Origin: Neospora caninum Liverpool
Lineage: Eukaryota > Apicomplexa > Conoidasida > Eucoccidiorida > Sarcocystidae
Reading direction: 5' to 3'
NCBI RefSeq assembly: GCF_000208865.1
Contig: NC_018397.1
Coordinates: 5,237,748-5,301,747 of the forward strand
DNA length: 64,000 nucleotides
Position 1 is the first letter of the stretch, and the number at the start of each line of letters is the position of its first letter. Below, one piece after another: positions 1-9,238 of this stretch. A model generated the notes under the pieces. That model made no database searches and had not been told where the DNA came from. It was given only the letters and a program-made list of their open reading frames with translations. The translations under genes were made by a program, and so were the position numbers.

Positions 1-179
1 CTGGTGTCGGAAGCCGCTCCGAATCCTGTTCTCCCCTGGTTGGCCAACGAGAGAGAGGAAGACTCGCGGCTTAATAGGAGACGCGACGTCCACCCTCTCG
101 TCTACCGTCTGCTCCAAGGAAACCCCAAGCGCGAGAGAACGTCTCCAGCTAGCGCAGAGGCGTTTCCCAGGAGAAGACA

Positions 180-237
180 GATGAAGGAAGAGACAGCGAC
201 AATGAAGGAAGAGACGGTGACAATGAAGGAAGAGAGG
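180..237. repeat. Short 21-bp repeat, nearly three copies
   Basis: Three consecutive units begin aatgaaggaagaga at 21-bp spacing. The sequence is unrelated to the longer array at 1150 but has the same period. Confidence 0.8.
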
Positions 238-285
238 GCACCCGTGGCTAGGGAGATGCTTCTCAAAACGTGAGGAGAAGCGCAG

Positions 286-1944
286 TCAGAAGCGTCGCAT
301 TCCCTGCGGTGGCAGGGGCGACACGAACAAGCGAAGAAGCTGCTCGTTTCCTTTTCGCAACGCCATCTGCGTTTCGTCTTCTTCTTCTCCGCTGTGTGAT
401 CGCCTGTCCTCTGACATGCTCGCCCCCTTTCTCGTTCTGAGTTTCTTCTTCCCTGCGGCTTCTTCCGCGCTGCTCCGATTCCAAGATCCAGGCACGCACC
501 GAGAAAAAGTCTTGTGCAGCATCTCCGGCGTTGTCGACGTGTGAACGTTGCGCAGGAGGAGCCTCCCACTTCGCACTGGCTGTCCCTCGAGAGTCTGTTT
601 TTTGCGAATATCCCCCCATTCAGGTGTCTTGTTCGCTGTCCCGGAGGCGTCAGAAGCAGGGGCCTCCCGCAGCGCTTGATGCGCTTCTTCGTCTTCGGCG
701 GGAACGCCTCTCCCATTCCCCTCATCTTCGCGCCTTTCCTTTCCGCGTTCTCCCTCCCCCCCTTCGCCTTCTCTGGGGACCGCTCTTGCTCCTTCTTTTC
801 CCCTCTGCGTTTCTTCTCGATTGGTGGTAGCACCTGTGGAAGAAAAGGGCGGAGACGAGAGAGAAGGATTCTGCCTGTCCGCGGAGAGCGCCCGCCAGAC
901 TCGGTCACGCTGACGTACAGCCGCGAACAGCAGCACATCTCTCCATGTCTCCTCTGTCTTTTCTGTCTCCTCTGTCTCTTGTGTCTCTCCTGTCTGTGCC
1001 GATGACGCGATGAGGTCTGCAGGCTGGGCGCCGTCACGCGCACGTCCTTCCGCACTGCCCCCCGCCCTGTCTCGTGCGTCCTCTCTAGCGGAAGGAAAGT
1101 CGCAGAAAGAAGAACGCGCAGAGACGGAAGAGACCGACAGCGCAGAAGAAGCGAAAGAAGTTGAAGGGAAAGAAGAAGGAGGTGAAGGGACAGAAGAAGG
1201 AGGCAAAGGGACAGAAGAAGGAGGTGAAGGGAAAGAAGAAGGAGGTGAAGGGACAGAAGAAGGAGGCAGAGGGACAGAAGAAGGAGGTGAAGGGACAGAA
1301 GAAGGAGGTGAGGGGAAAGAAGAAGGAGGCAAAGGGACAGAAGAAGGAGGTGAAGGCAAAGAAGAAGGAGGCAAAGGGACAGAAGAAGGAGGTGAAGGCA
1401 ACGAAGAAGGAGGCAAAGGGACAGAAGAAGGAGGTGAAGGGAAAGACGAAAAAGAATGACACGGAGGGGGAGGTGGAGGAATGTGCACAGCAGTGGGTTG
1501 GTGTCTCGCCGGTTTCTTTGCGCGCTTCTTCTTTCCACCTCGACGGGAAGGCGACTGCTCCACTTGTGGACTCCAGAAGGGCGGTTGAACGCGTGGGGAT
1601 CCTGTGCGATTTTTCTCGTCAGTGAGCTCGTCGCCTCGTTTCTCTCGGGCATCGTCAGGGGTAGGAGCCCGAGGCGACGGAAGATCGCTCAAACTCCAGC
1701 AGTCGCTGCTAGGGCTGTCAACAGCTCTCGGCAGACGGGGGGAAGGGAAGAGGGGATCTTCGCTTCGCGTTGCTTCCTCGCGGTCCCACCTCACGCAGCC
1801 CTCGAATGTTTCTGTGTTCTCCCCTCGTTCGCGGGCGTTTGTGTCGCGCGCTGCGTGTCCATCTTGCTCGCGTTTCGCCGCCCTTCTGCGGCGCCTCGAC
1901 CCTCCCGCGGGTCGGTGGTTCGCCGCTTGCCCGCGCGCATGCAT
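286..1944 (-). CDS. Hypothetical low-complexity protein with Pro/Ser heptad repeats
   Basis: I do not recognise this protein. A single open frame on the minus strand runs from an in-frame ATG at 1944 to a stop at 286 (552 aa); the frame stays open to another ATG at 2145, but that extra stretch reads like translated CT-rich leader. The N-terminal third is Arg/Glu/Asp-rich. The middle, encoded by about 1150-1450, is a tandem array of 7-residue units alternating PPSSVPL and PPSSLPS, produced by 21-bp DNA repeats, so length changes would keep the frame. The C-terminal third is Glu/Arg/Lys-rich with no domain I know. CT-rich sense DNA upstream (about 2100-2450) resembles the 5' leaders of other genes here. 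Extra exons on either side are possible. It could instead be a non-coding repeat that happens to stay open, hence modest confidence. Confidence 0.45.
   Translation of the reverse strand: MHARGQAANHRPAGGSRRRRRAAKREQDGHAARDTNARERGENTETFEGCVRWDREEATRSEDPLFPSPRLPRAVDSPSSDCWSLSDLPSPRAPTPDDAREKRGDELTDEKNRTGSPRVQPPFWSPQVEQSPSRRGGKKKRAKKPARHQPTAVHIPPPPPPCHSFSSFPSPPSSVPLPPSSLPSPPSSVPLPPSSLPSPPSSVPLPPSSFPSPPSSVPSPPSSVPLPPSSVPSPPSSFPSPPSSVPLPPSSVPSPPSSFPSTSFASSALSVSSVSARSSFCDFPSAREDARDRAGGSAEGRARDGAQPADLIASSAQTGETQETEETEKTEETWRDVLLFAAVRQRDRVWRALSADRQNPSLSSPPFSSTGATTNREETQRGKEGARAVPREGEGGEGERGKERREDEGNGRGVPAEDEEAHQALREAPASDASGTANKTPEWGDIRKKQTLEGQPVRSGRLLLRNVHTSTTPEMLHKTFSRCVPGSWNRSSAEEAAGKKKLRTRKGASMSEDRRSHSGEEEDETQMALRKGNEQLLRLFVSPLPPQGMRRF
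1150..1450. repeat. 21-bp minisatellite (about 14 imperfect copies)
   Basis: Purine-rich 21-bp units on the plus strand (core gaaggaggtgaagggacaga) repeat with small variants (ggt/ggc, gaa/aaa, aca/aaa). On the minus strand each unit encodes one 7-residue Pro/Ser repeat of the overlapping gene. Confidence 0.9.
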
Positions 1945-4900
1945 GTGGCGGCAGCAGAAAGCGGGAAGCAGACGAGACGTCGGGGGAGACGCGCCTGCTG
2001 GGCCGCGAAAGGCCGCTGAAAGAGCGAGAGAGGCTTCGCGGACCCCGCCGGCGCCGCTGCGGAGAAGCCGGGAGAGGAGGAAGAACACCAAAAAAGAGAC
2101 AGGCGCAAGGGGAGAAGCAGACCTCAGAATAGACGAGAGAAACACACGGGAACAGAGAGAGGAGGAGGAGGAGGAAGAAGAGACAGAAAAGGAAGAGAAA
2201 GAAGTGGAAGAGAAAGAAGAGGAAGAGAAAGAAGAGGAAGAGAGAGGAAGGGGCGAGAGGCAGAGAGACGTGAAAAGGGGAGGGTGAGACGGCAGGCGGG
2301 AGAAAGGAGAGAAAGGGAGCGGCTAGCGCCCCAGAGAGCAGAAAGACGCACACCCCACACAGAGAAGACAGAGAGGACGAAGGGGGGAATAGAAGAACGA
2401 GGAGAGAAGCACATAGAGAGAAGAGGGGACTCAGAAGAAAGGACAAGGCACATGTTGCCGTGAGCCTAGCTGAGCTTGCCGATGCGTCGCCGTCAAGGAT
2501 CGTGTGTGTCACTGAACAAACAAGTTTACCCCTTTAAAAAATGCATGCAGCGAACTTGAGAAATGCGAACCTGTGTCTGCATAAGGTTCGCCCTCTGTGT
2601 CCCACACCCAACAGACAAAACGATTTTTCTTCCCCTGTGTGGCGAGGAAAGCACAAACAACGAATTCGCGGAACCACGCCGAGGCCCCAAAACTGCGGCC
2701 GAGAGAAAGCGGCGGCGTTCTCCGGCGGCACCAAACACGACAAAGAAGCGAGAAAAGGGAACAACGAAGGAGTGAAAACGCGTATTTCTGTGCAAGAAAC
2801 ACACACAAGCTTCTCACCACGCCACCCCCGGCAGAAGAAGGCACACCTTCCCGATGCCTTGTTTTTTGCTTTTCCCGTTGCGGCAAAAATGCCGGTCGCA
2901 GCGGTGCGCGAAAAGTCGACGAGGCGCTTTTCTTGAAAAGCACCAAACACGCGATGCACGGATAATTCAGTCCTTTTCTCTGGCGCGAAAATGCGAGCTC
3001 TCAACTCCCTGCAGTGTGCTCTGTAGCTGCTGAGGCCTCAATGGACTTTGAGGCACGTGCCTCGACTGTCACTCCTTCCACATACCCATTCTACCTACGA
3101 ATACAGATATTTATTGAATACGAATATATATGTATATATATTATACATATTTATGTAAATATATATATATATATATGCATACGTATGATGCTGATTTGAG
3201 TCGAGAGAGAGATGTCTGTGCATATAATTAATAGTCATTCCCTGCGGTATAACGCGATCTGGGGGCCTGCGCTTTAAGTAGATCGACAAACGCACGTCCA
3301 TTCCAGGGTCAGATGGAATGGAATCTCCTGATATCTGTAAGTTCGGGTTTCTGACTTGCAGCGAGGAGAGTCTCGTTGGCTGCGTCACAGAAGCCAGTGA
3401 TGAGGTAGGTTCTCACATTATAGAGGTCGCGTGCTTCTTTGGGCGTGGATGGAAAAGGCTTTTCAAGAAAAAGTTTCGAGACTTGCATATAGTCGTGTTC
3501 TTCCCGCGTGGCTCCCGCTCGGACCCAAGAAACCCGAGTCCGCCTTCACATAAACAGACTTTCCCCCCTCCCCGACCTCCAGCAAAAAGGATGTCTCTGC
3601 TGCTCTGTCTTTTTTTCTCTCCTCTGTTTGTCTCTCGAGTGCTTTTCACCCTCGTTCTCTCCGTTTCAATTCCCCTTTCTCTACTGTTGGCCTTTGTTCT
3701 CTCTCCTTGTCTCTCCTCCTTCTCTGTCTCCGCGGAGCATTCTCTCCTGTAAAGAGGAATGTCCATGGCTTTTGAGTTCGGAGACTTGAGCATTTTGTGT
3801 GCCGCGGTGCATGCGCGTTTCGAACGCGCTTGCCTGTCGAGCGCCTTCGACAGCAACCCGAGCGTGCGTGATGACGTTACTTTCTATCTCTAATCTGTAT
3901 AACGGTCTGGTTCTTTCGCACTCGTTGCGAAGAGAGAAACTCCCGAATAGCACAGCGCCTGCGTCTGGGGACGGAGTGACTTGGATCCTCGGCTTTCTGA
4001 CGCTGAGAAAATCTCCGCTAGGCGTCAGAGAAAGTGTCTCCAGAGGCTAACCCCATTCACGCACTGCTTGTAAAAACACTGGACTGCCTTCCAAAATCCC
4101 ATTCTGCTACTTCTCACACTAGATGCCGAACTGTAGAAAGTGGAGAACTTTCAACGGCTGTTTATGTTTGCGTCGCAGACATCGCAGACTGCTGGAGCTG
4201 CGCAACGCCTGTTCTTGTTATTCGCCGTCGAAAGCAAGAGGTACATGCAGGCACGCCGGCTACGGGAGTCTAGTCACGTTGATCCTCTGCATTTAAAAGT
4301 TGCCTGCTTGTTTTACCGAAAGTGTGAAAACGTTAAAACCATTGGCGGCAAGACCCGCAAAAGCACATACATCAAAACGGAGACAAAACCCCGCACGTGG
4401 AGACACAGGCAGGCACGCAGACCTCACCTGCGTACGCCAGCGTGCATGCGCTCCCCGCTTTCACAAAGTTGTCTATCGATGGAAAGCAATATGCACACAT
4501 TTACAGATATATTATATGCGCACACACAAGAGAAATGTTTTAAGTACATTCACACAGATAACCGTATATACACCGATACATGCATGTGAACACATAAATT
4601 CGTAGAAATATTCGTGAATCTGTAGATGCGAACTTCTTCCCATGAGCTTAGCCGATGGAGACGGCCAGGGGCAAGAAGGTGCAGACGCCTGTTAAGGCGA
4701 CATACGCACTTCACTTGGACAGCTGTCGGCTTCGAGGAAAACCACGAAAAAAGAGAAGAGCGGGAAATGGGGAGACTCGCCGGGAACTGCGTACACACGC
4801 CTGGACCCAGAGACGCAGCTCCCGTCGGAGGGCAGCACGTCTGTGCATGCGAAACCTATACAAGAGACGGAGAAAGATTCGTGCTTTTCGCCACTGCACA

Positions 4901-6081
4901 CCAGGTCGAACCCCTAGCAAAAGCGAAAGCGCCGGAGGACAGAAACACGCAATCGCGCATCGCCTCGGTACCTTTGCGGAAAGTTTTCAAGTATTTCTCA
5001 ATACACAACATACACGCATAAACGTATATGCACACAAATAAGCAGAGGTAAACTCAAAGGTGAATGCTTGCATGTGGATGCGTCCTTGCGACTTTGGCTC
5101 ACACACAGGACTGGCCCCAGACGGGGGGGTCGGTCCCCTTTGCACCCTCTCGTCGCCACGAAGCCCTCGACACGGAAAGGCGCGAAAGCATCGACACACA
5201 CAAGGCTGTAAGTACAGCTTGAAACAGGAACGTGGACACACACACATATCCCCACATATATACACACGCATATGCCGCGGTGTATCTCTGCACCTTTCAC
5301 TGAATGGTGTTTCTCAAGGAAAGTCTTCCTGTCGCACGCGGAGACGAAGTCGGTGTCGTCATCATCTGCGGGAGACATGTCTTTTGAAGCGGAGGCAGCG
5401 GAACATCTGGGGACATACACGTCTTCTCACATCATTGAGTAAATCTGGGACTCTATTTGCATGCATCTGTCCATCCGAGGTGCCGTTGAGAGTCTGAAGA
5501 TCGACAGCAGCCCTCGAAGTCGACGCAAGCGCGTTTGTAACTGAAGCTGCGAAGTTCGCGACGAGAAAAGGCATTTCGCCACAAGCGCCGCCGCCTCCAA
5601 CCCTTCTGCTCTCGAAACGGCGCGGCGCACGAAAAAAAACGAACGGGCACCAGCCAAGACGCGCGGCTCTTTTTCCGCCGTCATTCGTCTGCCTTCGTGC
5701 TTCCCCCCTCCTTTCTCTTTTTCTGCTTGCTTCTACCCTCATCTTTGCAGACATGCGAAAAAACCCGTGCGTCGTGCCGGGCGGAGCCGTCATTGGCGAG
5801 GAAGGGGGGACTCGAAAGAGCTGCTTTTGCATCTGTTTGCATCTTTGCCGACAAAACGCAGAGCGGCTAGACAGAAGCGCGACGCGTCGCGCTGCGCTTC
5901 TTCTCGGCGACCTGCAAGGCCCCGAAGAGACAGCTGGGAAAGGCGAGGAGACCGGCGCTGGCCTCAGCTGGACACCCACTGGTTCCTTGTGGGGGACGAC
6001 GCATTTTACGTGGACGGGCCCGTACAGCTCGCCGCAGCTGGAGAGGAAAGAGTCTGACGCGCGGCGCCTCCGCTCGCGCGA
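1945..6081. other. Intergenic region between gene 1 and Derlin
   Basis: Positions 1945-2450 are GA-rich on the plus strand, the texture of a CT-rich 5' leader for the minus-strand gene to the left. Around 2540 there is a TGCATGC element of the kind used in Toxoplasma promoters. Positions 3110-3180 hold an AT-rich microsatellite. Several 60-150 codon open frames occur but show no domain, no codon-phase partner and no conservation that I recognise. Positions 5450-6081 probably include the Derlin 3' UTR. I see no convincing gene here. Confidence 0.5.
3117..3184. repeat. AT-rich microsatellite
   Basis: Alternating ta/tg-rich tract with an uninterrupted (AT)n stretch near 3160-3176. Confidence 0.8.
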
Positions 6082-7201
6082 TCAGTCTGCACTCTCTCGG
6101 AAGAGCCAGAGAAGCATGCGCGGCGTTCGGAAGAACCGCCGACCCTTGCTTGTCGGCAGAAGAGGGTAGATGTCCTCGAAGAAGTAGTACACATGCCCCA
6201 CGAGGATGCCGATCGCGTGGTCCGCAATGCTCCACCCCACCAACACAGACATGAGGGCGAGGACAAAGGGTAGATACGGCGCACTGACGGAGATGAAGAA
6301 GACAGAGAGTCGCGTGCTCGGATTTCTTCGGCCCCAAATGTAGGTCATCACGTTGATCATGGACCCACTGAAGAAGTAGGAACTGACGCCAAAGAGGTAC
6401 GAAAGGCCCTGAAAACATCGAGCGCGAAAACGCAGTGCGAAGGGGTGAACAGACCACTCAAGACACACCGTTCGTGCCCATACAAATACAGACACCACAG
6501 GAACTCAGAGAGGGAACTATATATATATAGGGAGGGACACCAGAGCGACAAAGAGAAAGAGAGGAAGGATTGAGACTGCACATCGATTGATATGCACATG
6601 TGCAGGTATATCATGTGCATAGATATGTACGTGAAGTTATGCTCAGGTTTGCGGCTATAGGGGTGCTTGCAGGTCGAGACACGAGGAGTGCTAAACCGAC
6701 ACACGCCGTGAGCGGCAAGGCGAAAGATGCTCTGTGGTGTCTCTGTCTCGCCTGGAGATTCTGCCAGGCGTTTGCCCCCCCCCCCCCGCCCCCACGGGAC
6801 ACCAGTTCGGCTTCTCTTTCTCGAAAAAGGAGTGCGTCGAAAAGACGTTTCCCGCGTCTGGAACGGGCATCGCTCCGCGAGGGACTTACCAGGAGGAGAG
6901 CGCCGGTGGTGATGAGCATCCAGAGGAAGGCGGCGCTCTTCTGGTGCTCTTCGAGAGTTGCGCAGTAGAAAATCAAGACGTAGACGTTCCAGAAGAAGTG
7001 GAGAGAGAAGGTTCCGAAGAAGAGGAAGCACGAGAAGATTCGCCAGAGCTGGCCGCGTTGGACGACTAGGTTGTAGTTGATGTACAGCGAGAAGGGCGAG
7101 ACGATCTCGAGGGTGCACAGGAGCATCAGCGCCGTCGAGCAAAACAGGTAGAAGCGCGTGACAGGAGGCAGGTGCGAGAAGAAGATGTCGATTTGGGCCA
7201 T
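6082..7201 (-). CDS. Derlin (Der1-like) ER membrane protein
   Basis: Derlins are polytopic rhomboid-pseudoprotease proteins of the ER that move misfolded proteins to the cytosol for ERAD together with the p97/Cdc48 machinery. Two minus-strand exons join in phase: exon 1 6890-7201 (donor GTAAGT) and exon 2 6082-6408, giving 212 aa. Family features seen: an N-terminus with PPVTRFYLF, an EIVSPFSLYINY stretch, QLWRIFSCFLFFG, FYCATLEE, IWGRRNPSTRLSVFF, APYLPFVL and the hallmark GHVYYFFEDIYP. Six hydrophobic segments are spread along the chain. No rhomboid Ser-His dyad is expected in this family and none is evident. The chain ends soon after the last membrane segment (WLFRESAD), so the p97-binding SHP tail found on some animal Derlins is absent. 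The gene is divergent to ADA2. Apicoplast-targeted Der1 paralogues exist in Toxoplasma, but no targeting extension is seen, so the ER form is favoured. Confidence 0.93.
6775..6787 (+). repeat. Poly-C tract in the Derlin intron
   Basis: About 13 uninterrupted C inside the single Derlin intron (6409-6889). Confidence 0.85.
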
Positions 7202-9238
7202 CTTGGAAGAACGCGGGAGGCGGAAAAAGAAAGCGGAGCGCCGATAGGGGAGCGAGAAACGAGGCGACAGGGGGGAGAGAAGAGAGAGGGGAACGGGGCA
7301 TACACAGACGGGGAGAAGGCAGGAGGACGAAAAAGAGAAGAGGGAAGAAGAGACGGAGAGGCGAGCGAGAAGAACGGAGGAGGCCTCGAAGGGCTACGCT
7401 GCACAGAAAAAAGGCGAAACCCACGACTGAAAAGAGAAAGACGAGAGAGCCAGGCAGAGAATCCCAGAAACAAGGCGAGAGAAAAAAAGGGACAGAGGCG
7501 GTGGAGAGGCAAGGCTGTGAGCGAGATCCTCAACCGAAGAGAACTTATTTCTGAGCAGACCCTGTGCGTACTGCGCCGCCCCGTCAGAGAAAAGAAAAAG
7601 TTTCCGGCATCATCGTAGAGCACGACGAGGCGAGAAGGAAGGAGAAGCGAGGAAGGAAAAACGGCAAGGAGAGACGACGAAAAGACAGTTCTTCGCTCTC
7701 TTCTAGCGGTGACAAGCGGAAGCCGAGAGACGCAGGGAAAAAGACCAGAGAGGAAGACGCTAGAGGAGAACCATCACATCACTGCTGCCCATCTTCTACC
7801 TCTCTGTTTCTTGCTCTTTCTTCCCTTCTCCCCTTTTTCTGCCTTTTTCTCTCTTGGCGCCTCTTCCCTTGCCGCTCACGCGCTTCTTCACTTGTCGCTT
7901 CCCAGCCCTCTGCCGCCTGCTGACTCCTCTTCGTCCTCTTTGTCTAGCGGCCGTTTCTGCTCGCTTTGCCTTGGAAGAAAAAAAGATGTAGAAAAAACGC
8001 CCGTCGCCTTGTCGGACCAACACACGCTTGCATTCCCCGAACCGCTGAGGCAACACCACGCCTTCACACCCTGGCCTCACTTCCTTTTTTGCCTCTCTCG
8101 CGCAAGAGGAGACGGACGAGCTTTTTCGAGAGGAAAGGGGGCGTTTTCTGAAATTGTATTTTGCGAAACACACTGGGTTTGCACTTCCCATCTCGGGTCT
8201 GGGACTGTGAGAGTCTGGGGAACGCCGGCACACAGTGCGCGCAGTTTACGCCAGCATCGGCTGCTGTCGGGAAGCGTGGCGGGGCGAAAGGGACGCGGAC
8301 TCTCGGGGGAAACTCGCGATTTTTTCTTTTCTGAAGACTTGTGCACACACGGAGACACCCGAAGCAGAGCCGGCGAAAACACCTGTGTGTTTTCCGTTGG
8401 AAGAATAGGAAAGGCAAAGCGATGTGCCGCGGTCTCCAACTGCGGCAGGGAGGAGAGGGACGAGGAATGCAGACGCAGCGAGCAAAACGGGAAACTTCGG
8501 GGCAGCTTTCCCCCCTTTTCACCGAGTTACTTTTTTCTGTCTCTTGCCTGGTCTCTTCTTTTCTCTCGCCGCTCTTCTCCTCTGGACAACCACGTGGAGT
8601 CGCCTCTTCTTCGCGGAGCGCTCGCCACGGTGTACATACACCCCCGTGGCATCTCTTCGGGGAAAACAGGAGTTCGGTCTCTCTCGCTGTCGTCGTCGTT
8701 TCTTCCTTTACCGCCTCGTGCTCTCTCCCTTTTCCCTGATTATCTCGTTACTCTTTCTCTGTGGTTTCCCTTGCTTCGTTCTCGTCCTTCGTTTCGTCTC
8801 TCGCCGTCCTCGCTTTTCTCCTCCGCGGCGATTTTTTCCCACTTTGGCACCTCTCCAGTTTTTCTCATTTTCGCAGTTTTCTTCTCGTCTCTCTCCCCGT
8901 TCCTTTCTAGACACTCGGCGTCTCCCTTTTCTCGCATCTGGCGCTTCATCCGCTCGTTGCCCAACACCCGCCAACTGGGTCCCGCCCTTTGTGCGCCATC
9001 CGCAGTTGTCCGATTTCTCTCCTCGCCTGATGAACAAAAACGTTCCTTTCACCTTCTCCTTCCACCACCCACCCTGTTCATCTTTCCTTCGCATCCATCT
9101 GCGTCTCCTCCACTTCCCCAACACCCTCTTTTACTGCCGTCTCTCTCCTCTCTCCTCTCTCCTTCCTCTTCTTTCTCGCTCCGTTCCCTTCCTTCTCTCT
9201 TCTGTCTTTTGGTCTTCTTCTTTTAAATCTGGAGGAAC
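7202..9238. promoter_or_regulatory. Divergent Derlin/ADA2 promoter and 5' leaders
   Basis: The plus strand is strongly GA-rich from about 7200 to 7760 and strongly CT-rich from about 7790 to 9230. Each half is therefore pyrimidine-rich in the sense direction of its own outward gene, as expected if two leaders start near 7760. Long open frames within it have Ser/Phe/Leu-rich translations typical of CT-rich DNA and are not considered coding. Confidence 0.55.

Noticed and set aside
102..1652. 516-codon minus-strand frame over the 21-bp repeats
   Set aside because: Reads the repeat as Leu/Ser-rich (LLLLSLHL) with Arg-rich flanks; the alternative frame with Pro/Ser heptads has a more protein-like flanking composition.
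7709..9226. 505-codon plus-strand open frame upstream of ADA2
   Set aside because: Ser/Leu/Phe-rich translation of a CT-rich leader; no domain, and it ends just before the ADA2 ATG.
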